In this document: piece by piece, positions 53,180 through 61,160 of the stretch
How positions within the stretch are numbered: position 1 is the stretch's first letter
Layout of the letters: the number at the start of each line of letters is the position of its first letter
DNA from: UBA7328 sp965247965
GTDB taxonomy: Bacteria; Bacteroidota; Bacteroidia; Chitinophagales; Saprospiraceae
Assembly: GCA_965247965.1 (NCBI GenBank)
Contig: OZ252053.1
Span: 2,418,001-2,482,000, forward strand
Length of the DNA stretch: 64,000 bases
Direction: 5' to 3'
Position numbers and translations under genes: made by a program
Notes under the pieces: model-generated
Database searches by the model: none
What the model was told of the DNA's origin: nothing
What the model saw: the letters and a program-made list of their open reading frames with translations, nothing else

Positions 53180-53707
53180 ATGAGAAAGCTAAAACTGGAA
53201 GAGCTAGGTAGAATTAACATCGATGAATTCAAACAGGCAAACAAAATTCCCGTGACCGTCGTTTTGGACAATATTCGCTCGGGTCAAAATGTGGGTTCCC
53301 TCTTCAGGACGGGGGATGCATTTCTTATTGAAAAAATAATTTTATGTGGAATCACTCCCAAACCCCCACATCGACATATCAACAAGACGGCAATCGGGGC
53401 CACGAAAACGGTGGAGTGGGAATATCACGAGCATGTAAAGGATATGGCACAAAAACTCAAAAATGAAGGTAAAAAAGTCGTGCTTATTGAGCAAACAACT
53501 AAATCTATTCCACTTTCAAAATTTGAAATAAGTAAAAAGTTAAAATATGCTCTTGTATTTGGCAATGAGGTTAAAGGAGTATCTGATGAATTGCTTGAAT
53601 TGGCGGATGGGGCCATTGAGATTGAGCAATTTGGCACGAAGCATTCTCTGAATGTAGCTGTATGTGCTGGCATGGTACTTTGGGTTTTTGCTCAAGGCCT
53701 CAGATGA
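53180..53707 (+). CDS. TrmH/SpoU-family RNA 2'-O-methyltransferase
   Basis: A 175-residue SPOUT enzyme. Motif 1 LDNIRSGQNVGSLFRTGDAF, motif 2 ALVFGNEVKGVSDELLELAD and motif 3 IEIEQFGTKHSLNVAVCAGMVLW form the knotted SAM site, with the catalytic Arg in motif 1. It methylates the 2'-OH of a tRNA or rRNA ribose; the exact target is not readable. No N-terminal RNA-binding extension. Confidence 0.9.
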   Translation: MRKLKLEELGRINIDEFKQANKIPVTVVLDNIRSGQNVGSLFRTGDAFLIEKIILCGITPKPPHRHINKTAIGATKTVEWEYHEHVKDMAQKLKNEGKKVVLIEQTTKSIPLSKFEISKKLKYALVFGNEVKGVSDELLELADGAIEIEQFGTKHSLNVAVCAGMVLWVFAQGLR

Positions 53708-53759
53708 GATCTTTGCCAATGTGATTATTGCTTTTCGTTTTCCACGCCCGATATTTTAG

Positions 53760-54008
53760 TTTAGACTTTCGCATAAAGCGCATGTGGATATAAATAACAT
53801 TTGGAATCATACCCTGGAAAAGTGGTCTTTAGAACAAGCCGATCAATATTATCAGATAATTCAAGAAAACATTAAATACCTCGCCGAGCATCCCCAAGCC
53901 GGAAGACCTTATCCATTATTGGGCAAGAATTAGAGAAGGCATATTGTAAAATCTCATTTCATCTCTTACAACATCCTAAATGAGGAAATGCGACTGAAGG
54001 AAGATTAG
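53760..54008 (+). pseudogene. ParE/RelE-type toxin relic
   Basis: The frame reads FRLSHKAHVDINNIWNHTLE, KWSLEQADQYYQIIQENIKY and LAEHPQAGRPYPLLGKN, then TAG (53931-53933), then RRHIVKSHFISYNILNEEMRLKED-stop. This is the ParE fold order (N-terminal helices, then R-x-x-x-V-x-x-H-x-I-x-Y-x-I strands) with one nonsense codon, no start codon, and a degraded C-terminus. No antitoxin frame was found upstream. Confidence 0.7.
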
Positions 54009-54092
54009 GCATGATCGAAAAGGGGCTAGATTCGTACACATATTATTTTTTGCAACTTTGCCAAAATTTAGACCCCTGCATAAATACATCTC

Positions 54093-54599
54093 ATGACTTT
54101 AATGAAGGACCTCCTCGACAACCTCCCCCAGCAAGGCGCGATAGAATCAATAAGCATACGCCCAAAGAGAAAAGCAGAACCCATCTCCATGGACAGCGTA
54201 CAGATCACAACCGATTCCGCCATAGAAGGAGATCACTACAACAAAAAGGATGGCAATAGGATGGTGACATTGATCCAAAGCGAGCACCTTACGACCGTTG
54301 CGAATATTCTTAAAAAGCCTGCACTGAGCGGAGTCGAAGTGGATTCAATAGACCCCACACTCACCCGCAGAAATATTGTTGTATCCGGCATTAATTTACT
54401 AGCCTTACACAACCGAAAATTTCAAATCGGAGATGATGTCATTCTCGAAGGTACAGGCAATTGTCAACCTTGTTCGAGGATGGAACAGAACCTTGGCGAA
54501 GGCGGCTACAATGCGATGAGAGGGCACGGTGGCATTACTGCAAGAGTCATAAAAGGAGGTACTATCTCCAAAAGTGATAGGGTCAACCTTATTGTATAA
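54093..54599 (+). CDS. MOSC domain protein
   Basis: A 168-residue protein of the MOSC family (C-terminal domain of Moco sulfurases, YiiM-like). IESISIRPKRKAEPISMDSV at the N-terminus, LTRRNIVVSGINLLAL in the middle, and ILEGTGNCQPCSRMEQNLGEG, whose Cys is the conserved sulfur-handling residue, support this. Likely binds or transfers sulfur or molybdopterin-related groups; substrate unknown. Confidence 0.85.
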   Translation: MTLMKDLLDNLPQQGAIESISIRPKRKAEPISMDSVQITTDSAIEGDHYNKKDGNRMVTLIQSEHLTTVANILKKPALSGVEVDSIDPTLTRRNIVVSGINLLALHNRKFQIGDDVILEGTGNCQPCSRMEQNLGEGGYNAMRGHGGITARVIKGGTISKSDRVNLIV

Positions 54600-54660
54600 A
54601 TAATTCTAAACTCCTACGAGGATATTCTGTTTTAATGGATAGAAAAGTAATGACAGCCTT

Positions 54661-55752
54661 GTGGAAATAGTACTTGAAAAATCTTCAGAAACGGAAATTA
54701 GCCCCGAAGTAACGGATAGGTTAAAAATATACTTAGAAGATGCGAAAAGAAACAATCTAGCCTTTTTCATTTTTCGGTATCCAGGTCATCCTGTTACCCT
54801 GGCATCGTATGATTCGCTTTCAAATAGCTCTTTGGAATTTGTACCCTTTCGCAGGGGACATGCCATTGCGCTCTCCCATCTGCAATTCCTTGCGTTAGAT
54901 GAACTGTGCGAATACGAACCTATAGAGTTACAATCGCTTTTATCTCCGAGCAGCAATCAAAAGGAGAATTCGGTCCTTCGCGCGGCTTCCCGATATGAGT
55001 TTCAGAATATGGTGCTTGCCGCGAAAGGCCATATTCGGAAAAAGGAAGTAGACAAAATTGTCCTTTCGAAAATAAAGGAGATACGTAATTCATTTGATCC
55101 AATAAGCACATTTTTGACCTTAGAACAAACAATTCAGAACGCCTTTGTCTATTGTTTTTATCATCCTCATTCAGGTCTTTGGATTGGGGCTTCACCGGAA
55201 AAGCTTTTAGAGAAAATCGACAATAACGTCTTCCATATTCACTCATTGGCAGGAACAAAGAAAATTGGGGAAGTATGGACAGATAAAGAATTGGTCGAGC
55301 AAAAACTAGTGACCGATTATATCTTCCAAAGATTAAAAATTATTCGCGTCGCGGATGTAGAAATCGAAGGCCCATTCGACCTTAACTACGGCGCTATCAA
55401 ACATTTGAAAACGCGTATAACTTTCCGTTCATTATTGTCGTCAGAAGTTATTCTAAAAAGCATTCATCCCACTCCGGCTGTTTGCGGAATCCCCGTATCC
55501 AAAGCAAAAGAACTCATCAACCGGCTCGAAAGATACGATCGCTCCTACTATACCGGATACCTCGGACTTAAGTCACCCGAGCAAGGATTGGAGTGCTACT
55601 TCGTCAACCTAAGATGCATGCAAATGACTAATGACAATTGCTACATTTATACCGGCGCCGGGATTGTCAAAGACTCCATTCCGGCAGATGAATGGAATGA
55701 AGTAGAAGCCAAAGCTCAAACGCTTATAGACTGTCTGGAGATCCATGAATAG
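54661..55752 (+). CDS. menF: isochorismate synthase
   Basis: A 363-residue chorismate-binding enzyme; start GTG. It converts chorismate to isochorismate, the entry to menaquinone. Landmarks: LWIGASPEKLLEKI, HIHSLAGTKKIGEVWTDKELVEQ, FDLNYGAIKHLKTRITF, IHPTPAVCGIPVSKAKELI, RYDRSYYTGYLG and GAGIVKDSIPADEWNEVEAKAQTL. It overlaps menD by 8 bases and precedes it, so the isochorismate produced goes directly to MenD. A salicylate-type isochorismate synthase is excluded by this context. Confidence 0.92.
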   Translation: MEIVLEKSSETEISPEVTDRLKIYLEDAKRNNLAFFIFRYPGHPVTLASYDSLSNSSLEFVPFRRGHAIALSHLQFLALDELCEYEPIELQSLLSPSSNQKENSVLRAASRYEFQNMVLAAKGHIRKKEVDKIVLSKIKEIRNSFDPISTFLTLEQTIQNAFVYCFYHPHSGLWIGASPEKLLEKIDNNVFHIHSLAGTKKIGEVWTDKELVEQKLVTDYIFQRLKIIRVADVEIEGPFDLNYGAIKHLKTRITFRSLLSSEVILKSIHPTPAVCGIPVSKAKELINRLERYDRSYYTGYLGLKSPEQGLECYFVNLRCMQMTNDNCYIYTGAGIVKDSIPADEWNEVEAKAQTLIDCLEIHE

Positions 55753-57427
55753 AGTATCTGACAAAGCTCTCGTACGGGAACTTGTAAACACTTTAGCGAA
55801 AAAAGGTTTACGCCATGTTGTAGCTTCTCCGGGATCGCGCCATGCACCTTTAGTCATCAGTTTCAATCGTCATCCGGACGTACACTGTACTAGTATTCCT
55901 GACGAGCGAGCAGCCGCATTTTTCGCATTGGGAATAGCGCAATATCTCAATACACCGGTTGCTTTGGTTTGTACATCAGGGACAGCCGGATTGAATTACG
56001 CCCCTGCATTGGCGGAAGCTTATTATCAAATGCTTCCGCTAATCGCCATTACCAGCGATCGCCCGGTCGAATACACCGATCAGGCAGATGGTCAGACGAT
56101 TGATCAAAAAAATATTTTTTCTAATTATGTAAAAGCATCCTTCCAATTTCCCCAGGAAGCACATCACGAAGACAATATCTGGCACGCCAATCGCATAGCG
56201 AATGAAGTGTATAACAAATCCATATACCCACAATTTGGTCCCGTACATATCAATATTCCATTGAGAGAACCTTTGTATGGTCTGAAAAGTAGTGTTGGCG
56301 AGTCGCGAACAATTGAATTAGTTCGAAATGCCGAGCATCTCGATAAAACAACAGTGAATGGATTGAAAGAAGAACTAGCTGATTTTCAAAAGATTATGAT
56401 TCTCAACGGCCAACTTAAACCAAAGGCTCCATTGGATGGATTGATCCAGGAAGCTTCGCTTAGATCGAATATCGTTGTCCTCGCGGAGAGTCTTTCTAAC
56501 TTTTCCGGCGAACGAGTTATTCCATGTATCGATAGGACCTTGTTGTCCATTTCAGAACAGGATTTGGAGAGGTACAGACCCGAACTACTCATCACTTTCG
56601 ACGGACCCGTGATCTCAAAAAAAATAAAAGCCTATTTGCGGAGATACCGACCAAAAGAACATTGGCACATAGGGAATCACAGGTCAGATCTTGACACTTA
56701 CCAATCGCTTACAAAGTCTATCATGTGTAGCCGTACATTTTTTGTCAAGGAAGTCCTAAATGCCGCAAAAGAGACAAATTCTACATTTTCCGAACTGTGG
56801 TACAGCCAATACCTCGAAGCTAAAGAAAACCATAGCCGATTTTTGGAAAAGGCCCCCTATTCTGATTTGCCTGTTTTTCAAAGCATTGTTCGAAATATCC
56901 CGGAATACGTCCACCTGCAATTAGGAAATAGCTCTGTAGTGCGGTATGTACAACTCTTTGATGAATATCCAAAGGTGCCTCAATATGGCAACCGAGGCAC
57001 GAGCGGCATTGACGGTTGCACGTCGACGGCTGCTGGGTATGCGTATGCGTCCGGTGAGGAGACTTTGTTGATCACGGGTGATCTTTCTTTTTTCTACGAT
57101 ACAAATGGACTGTGGCATAAGCATCTGAGTCCGAAGCTGCGCATTATTCTGATCAACAATGGCGGTGGAGGTATTTTTAAGATTATCGAAGGGCCGGATA
57201 CAGTGGATGAATTGGAGGATTTTTTTGTGGCGGGACAGCAAGTTGATACCAGGCGAATAAGCGAAGCTTATGGTTTGCAATATCATAAAGCTGAAAATCG
57301 GGCGGAATTGGAGGCTGTTTTGAATGGCTCATTTTTTGAGCTGTCTAATACCCCAAGGTTGCTTGAGGTGGTCACACCACCGGATAGTCATAAAGTACTG
57401 AAAAGCTATTTTGAAGCGCTGCCTTGA
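55745..57427 (+). CDS. menD: 2-succinyl-5-enolpyruvyl-6-hydroxy-3-cyclohexene-1-carboxylate synthase
   Basis: A 560-residue thiamine diphosphate enzyme joining isochorismate and 2-oxoglutarate in menaquinone synthesis. RHVVASPGSRHAPLVISF, CTSIPDERAAAFFALGIAQ (catalytic Glu that activates ThDP), VCTSGTAGLNYAPALAEAYY, TSDRPVEYTDQADGQTIDQ, and the ThDP/Mg2+ site GDLSFFYDTNGLWH...RIILINNGGGGIF are all present. Its start overlaps the menF stop. Later men genes are not in the window. Confidence 0.95.
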   Translation: MNRVSDKALVRELVNTLAKKGLRHVVASPGSRHAPLVISFNRHPDVHCTSIPDERAAAFFALGIAQYLNTPVALVCTSGTAGLNYAPALAEAYYQMLPLIAITSDRPVEYTDQADGQTIDQKNIFSNYVKASFQFPQEAHHEDNIWHANRIANEVYNKSIYPQFGPVHINIPLREPLYGLKSSVGESRTIELVRNAEHLDKTTVNGLKEELADFQKIMILNGQLKPKAPLDGLIQEASLRSNIVVLAESLSNFSGERVIPCIDRTLLSISEQDLERYRPELLITFDGPVISKKIKAYLRRYRPKEHWHIGNHRSDLDTYQSLTKSIMCSRTFFVKEVLNAAKETNSTFSELWYSQYLEAKENHSRFLEKAPYSDLPVFQSIVRNIPEYVHLQLGNSSVVRYVQLFDEYPKVPQYGNRGTSGIDGCTSTAAGYAYASGEETLLITGDLSFFYDTNGLWHKHLSPKLRIILINNGGGGIFKIIEGPDTVDELEDFFVAGQQVDTRRISEAYGLQYHKAENRAELEAVLNGSFFELSNTPRLLEVVTPPDSHKVLKSYFEALP

Positions 57428-57542
57428 GATTGACCACTCTTCAGCACCGCGAAAGGAGGCGATCCTTTGAAAGTTATTTTTTGTTATTTAACCTTTATAT
57501 TCACTATATTTAGCTAAATACATTCAATTAATTGTATTAATT

Positions 57543-58694
57543 ATGCTAAATGTAACACGCACTATTGAAAAATCATTACTACAATCTCTGCAACCAAACA
57601 AAGTTATTGTGCTTCTGGGACCTCGTCGGGCCGGGAAGACGGTACTATTAGAGAAGTTGATCGACAAGATTGAGAAACCATACTTGCTCATGAATGGAGA
57701 GGATGTTTTGTCAATTCAATCGCTTGAACGAAGAAGCGCTATTCATTATAAGAACCTGTTGCAGGGAAAAAGAGTATTGATAATCGACGAAGCTCAGAAG
57801 ATCCCGAATATTGGTAAAATACTCAAACTAATGGTTGATGAAATCAAGGACTTGGAAATTATTGTTACCGCTTCTTCGGCATTTGATATATCCAGATATA
57901 CCGGAGAACCTTTAACCGGTCGAAAAAAGAGATTTCACCTGTTTCCATTTTCGGAGTTGGAATATTCTCAATTGGAGCCGCGTCACGAAAATAGCGAGCA
58001 CTTACGACATAGATTGATATATGGCAACTATCCTGAATTAATCCACCTTCCTGATAATCGATCTAAAACGGAATATTTACAAGAGCTTTTGAACTCGTAT
58101 TTGCTTAAGGACATTTTGACCCTTGAGAATATTAGAAACTCTGATAAGATATTGAAATTGTTGCAACTAATTGCTTTTCAGATCGGTAACGAAATTTCTT
58201 ACCATGAAATAGCAACTCAATTGAGAATCAGCAGAAATACAGTGGAGAAATACCTGGATTTATTGTCAAAAGTATTTGTGCTTCATAAGGTAGGAGGATT
58301 TAGCAGGAATTTGCGAAAAGAAATCTCCAAAAGCAATAAGTGGTATTTTATCGATAATGGAATTAGAAATGTACTAATAGCAAATTTGAATACAATAGAT
58401 CTGAGAAATGATGTAGGCCAACTCTGGGAGAACTACATAATAAGTGAAAGGATCAAAATGCAATATTATATGGGAATGTTGGTATACAACTATTTTTGGA
58501 GAACGTATGACCAACAAGAAATCGATTGGATCGAGGACAGAGGCGGCAAGTTGTATGCCTACGAATTTAAATGGAATGAGAAGAAAAAAAGCAAAGTGCC
58601 GGTAGCATGGAAAGCAACATATCCGCATTCAGAATTTGAAGTTATTACACCATCAAATTATCTGCGATGGATTGATAACACTAATGAGCATTAA
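57543..58694 (+). CDS. AAA ATPase with DUF4143 domain
   Basis: A 383-residue protein: Walker A LLGPRRAGKTVLLEKL (about 24-39), Walker B RVLIIDEAQKIP (about 77-88), a sensor segment ITASSAFDISR-like (IVTASSAFDIS), then LTGRKKRFHLFPFSELEYSQ, and the C-terminal DUF4143 domain (LRISRNTVEKYLDLLSKVFVLHKVGGFSRNLRKEISKSNKWYFIDNGIRN ... ENYIISERIK). These stand-alone ATPases are widespread, often in accessory DNA, and their role is not established. Confidence 0.9.
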   Translation: MLNVTRTIEKSLLQSLQPNKVIVLLGPRRAGKTVLLEKLIDKIEKPYLLMNGEDVLSIQSLERRSAIHYKNLLQGKRVLIIDEAQKIPNIGKILKLMVDEIKDLEIIVTASSAFDISRYTGEPLTGRKKRFHLFPFSELEYSQLEPRHENSEHLRHRLIYGNYPELIHLPDNRSKTEYLQELLNSYLLKDILTLENIRNSDKILKLLQLIAFQIGNEISYHEIATQLRISRNTVEKYLDLLSKVFVLHKVGGFSRNLRKEISKSNKWYFIDNGIRNVLIANLNTIDLRNDVGQLWENYIISERIKMQYYMGMLVYNYFWRTYDQQEIDWIEDRGGKLYAYEFKWNEKKKSKVPVAWKATYPHSEFEVITPSNYLRWIDNTNEH

Positions 58695-58705
58695 GAATGC
58701 AAAAC

Positions 58706-59320
58706 CTATGACAACCGAACTTCTCTAACCCTCATCACCCCGGCCGTCCCAATAATCATAAACAACAATACCAAAACAGTCAGGCCCCATTCCGAGAGGG
58801 TCGAAATATTGGGATCCGGGGGGGTATTAGCAGCCTGTATTTGCACCTTGAAATCCAAATCGAAAGAAGTATTAGTACCAGTATTAAATGTGAAGTCACC
58901 GTGTGGATAGTGAGCACCACCAGCAATAAAATGACCGTCAAAATTCGCGTTTCCACCAGTGTTGTCAATTGCAAAACGATACATCGTACCATTCACAACC
59001 GGGAATGGCGTGGTCAGGTTGAGAATCAGAACTTGGCCCGTAATGGGCGCCACAGCAAAAACTACTGAGGCTACTACTACCGCAGGCAGTAAGGACCCTC
59101 CACCTCCGGTGCCAACGTATAACTCATAGGTGCCTGCATCCCCTCCAGTTTCAAAACCGACCTCTATTGTACTTATTTCACCATCCTGAAAGGCGAGAAA
59201 AGTTTCCCCGACCTGGCCAGGAAATGAACCCGATGAGGCGTTACCAAGCCCATCCTGCATATGAACCGTACATTGTCCATGAAGGTGAATAGACAAACCG
59301 GCCAAAACCGCTATGGCCAA
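58706..59320 (-). CDS. IPTL-CTERM-like sorting-domain protein
   Basis: A 204-residue homologue of the 40695-41216 protein. The signal segment LAIAVLAGLSIHLHGQ is followed by CTVHMQDGLGNASSGSFPGQ and a beta-rich domain (ISTIEVGFETGGDAGTYELYVG). The C-terminus is PNISTLSEWGLTVLVLLFMI, then IGTAGVMRVREVRLS. The motif is degenerate (ISTLSEWG for IPTLxxWG), but the helix and basic tail are kept. The start is TTG 59320. The natural N-terminus may lie a few codons upstream (IFIKSI..., starting at ATA), since a positive n-region is otherwise missing. Confidence 0.7.
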   Translation of the reverse strand: MAIAVLAGLSIHLHGQCTVHMQDGLGNASSGSFPGQVGETFLAFQDGEISTIEVGFETGGDAGTYELYVGTGGGGSLLPAVVVASVVFAVAPITGQVLILNLTTPFPVVNGTMYRFAIDNTGGNANFDGHFIAGGAHYPHGDFTFNTGTNTSFDLDFKVQIQAANTPPDPNISTLSEWGLTVLVLLFMIIGTAGVMRVREVRLS

Positions 59321-59577
59321 TATGCTCTTGATGAATATGTTAGAATGGGTAGAACAAAAAAGACCTGGCCGGCCTTTTATAGAATAGTGTATTTGCTTAA
59401 ATTGGTTCTTGGTTCTTGGTAGAACTATTCATTAAATTCTTCATCGGTTGATTTTTACAGTCTGAGCACAAGTTATAAAGTATTTTATTTGACAATATAA
59501 TAGCTACCAAAATCTAGCGAAGACTCGGACGGAAGTGAGCTATGTGGAAAGCGTGATTCTATAAAATGCCACAAAGT

Positions 59578-59748
59578 TTAATTTCGAAACCCTTTGGCAA
59601 CTGAGGAAGGGATATTTGGACTTTTCGGGCTAACAATAAGCTTTCTCTCAGCAGGATGAATTAGTATATCCATATCCTCCATTGGTACAGCTCCGAGCAG
59701 AACCTCATTACCTCTGACAATTGCCCCGGTAAAGGCTCGAGGTGACAT
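59578..59748 (-). pseudogene. clan AA aspartic protease, C-terminal fragment
   Basis: A 56-residue frame from ATG 59748: SPRAFTGAIVRGNEVLLGAV followed by PMEDMDILIHPAERKLIVSPKSPNIPSSVA. This matches the C-terminal end of retropepsin-like clan AA proteases (VLLGAIPMEDMD...V.P.SPN). The catalytic D-S/T-G segment is absent. Its upstream edge merges with a cluster of inverted repeats. Confidence 0.6.
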
Positions 59749-59853
59749 CTTTTTGATAAAAAAGGTGTCATCTCATGAATTTTACCGGAAATATGGTCTT
59801 AAGATGACACCTTCCTCCTTCCGATTATCATCGGAATTAGTAAGATGTCACCT
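59740..59853. repeat. two nested pairs of 11-bp inverted repeats
   Basis: Outer pair: AGGTGACATCT (59740-59750) / AGATGTCACCT (59843-59853). Inner pair: AGGTGTCATCT (59763-59773) / AGATGACACCT (59802-59812). Both are perfect, and the two 11-mers differ only at one central base. A third small hairpin (TTCCGAT/ATCGGAA, about 59818-59835) lies within. No coding frame. Confidence 0.6.
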
Positions 59854-59868
59854 TAGCAACGCAAGCTC

Positions 59869-60312
59869 CTAAGGAGCCGCTATCCCCTCCTCCAAAACCC
59901 CAAACATATACTCCCACGACCTCGTACGATTCTCAATATCCGAGGGAACGGTTACAAAATCCTGTACTAAAGAAAGATGAGTCTCAGAATCGGAAATAGA
60001 CTTTATGTCGATTTTTACAATGCTGTCAGGAGGCTGGAAAGGCAGTCCGCGATACCGAAAACTGAAAATAAGTTTGTTCGGTGCATCTATCTCTATGTAT
60101 TCTCCTTCGATGAAGAAACTCTTGTCATCTGATTTTTTAAGTTCGATAGAGTACTTGCCACCGATGCGAAGGTTGGTTTTGACGATTCCTACAGAGAGAT
60201 GCTTTGGTCCAAACCATTTAGCAATCAATTCTGGTCGCACCAGCCAATCAAATAATTCAGTTGCCAAACAATTGAATTTTCGATTGATAAAAATTTTATT
60301 TGCCACCTCCAT
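59869..60312 (-). CDS. SRPBCC/AHSA1-domain protein
   Basis: A 147-residue START-like fold protein: FNCLATELFDWLVRPELIAKWFGPKHL, RIGGKYSIELKKSDDKSFFIEGEYIEIDAPNKLIFSFRY and SWEYMFGVLEEGI are typical of the Aha1-C-like (AHSA1) single-domain family. These bind hydrophobic ligands; function is generally unknown. Its start overlaps the end of the ArsR regulator by 17 bases, a very common ArsR-AHSA1 pairing. Confidence 0.88.
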   Translation of the reverse strand: MEVANKIFINRKFNCLATELFDWLVRPELIAKWFGPKHLSVGIVKTNLRIGGKYSIELKKSDDKSFFIEGEYIEIDAPNKLIFSFRYRGLPFQPPDSIVKIDIKSISDSETHLSLVQDFVTVPSDIENRTRSWEYMFGVLEEGIAAP

Positions 60313-60640
60313 CTAGCCGTTTTTCATTGATGAACGCGTCTAATTTGTCAAAGGACTCATTCCAGAAATTGGAATAATAAGAGATCCACTCCAGTGATGA
60401 CCGGAGTGAATTTCTATTGAGCGAGAGAATTCGATATTTGCCTCGTTTTCTTTTTGTGAGCACTTGAGCCGACTCCAGAATTTTGATGTGCTTGCTCAAT
60501 GCCTGGAACGAAATAGGGAACGATTTGGCTAATTCCAGTAATGTGGAATCTTTTTCGTCTAGCATTTCTACTATTCTTCTTCGGTTGCCATCCGATAGGG
60601 CGGAAAAGATCTTGTCAACATTTGCACTTCCGTGTTTCAT
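60296..60640 (-). CDS. ArsR-family transcriptional regulator
   Basis: A 114-residue winged-helix repressor: VDKIFSALSDGNRRRIVEML, LLELAKSFPISFQALSKHIKILESAQVLTKRKRGKYRILSL. There is no CxC metal-binding motif, so it is the non-metal subgroup that accompanies AHSA1 proteins. It probably regulates its own operon with the SRPBCC gene. Confidence 0.92.
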   Translation of the reverse strand: MKHGSANVDKIFSALSDGNRRRIVEMLDEKDSTLLELAKSFPISFQALSKHIKILESAQVLTKRKRGKYRILSLNRNSLRSSLEWISYYSNFWNESFDKLDAFINEKRLDGGGK

Positions 60641-60727
60641 GGTTACATCCTGTAATATTAAAAGATGAGTCTACTCCGAAAAGTGCAATTTGCTAAATCT
60701 CAAAGATTTAGTAAATTTTAATCGTTC

Positions 60728-61033
60728 TCAAAGTTCAAAACCAGCAGCCACAGGGATGAGCTCCGTCTGATTAGGAGGCGAAATCGGGCCACTTGCCTTC
60801 AGGGCCATCCGAAAATCCTTGAATTCCTGCACATCGTTTAATTTGGATAGTGTTTCTCCATCCCTGGCAATGTTGATGTGCACAAATGTTTCGCCACCGT
60901 CAACGGTATAAGTGGAATAGAGCATTCCCTCAATCGGGTTTGCTACAAGAGCATCCATTACCTTTCGGATGTTGGCTTTGTTTTGTTCTACATAGTCGGA
61001 TTTTACGGTATACCTAACTTGTACTGCTTTCAT
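60728..61033 (-). CDS. small dimeric alpha-beta barrel protein
   Basis: 101 residues: MKAVQVRYTVKSDYVEQNKA, NIRKVMDALVANPIEGMLYS, TYTVDGGETFVHINIARDGE. Size and pattern suggest an ABM/ferredoxin-like dimeric barrel; no catalytic residues are recognisable. It is upstream of and on the same strand as the ArsR-AHSA1 pair, 87 bases apart. Confidence 0.6.
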   Translation of the reverse strand: MKAVQVRYTVKSDYVEQNKANIRKVMDALVANPIEGMLYSTYTVDGGETFVHINIARDGETLSKLNDVQEFKDFRMALKASGPISPPNQTELIPVAAGFEL

Positions 61034-61045
61034 GTTTTTACTTTA

Positions 61046-61160
61046 CAATGGTTCGTGAAGGATTTCGGCCAAATTCGAAGTGTTAACAGCAGCATCTTAA
61101 ATTCAAGATTTCTATAACGCTGATTATCAAGTATTTATGGCCTGCTTATTTGGCAATCCT
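61046..61160 (+). repeat. truncated second copy of the 224-bp MITE
   Basis: 115 bases matching 23164-23279 with only three differences: CAATGG for CAATAG at the end, one C for T, and one T deleted. It stops exactly at the left end of the IS4-family element. The right half of the MITE is not found on the other side of that element. Confidence 0.85.

Noticed and set aside
59321..59577. Hidden gene in the gap before the second IPTL-CTERM protein
   Set aside because: Only a GGCCGGCC site and a short TTGGTTCTTGG repeat are visible; no coding pattern in any frame.
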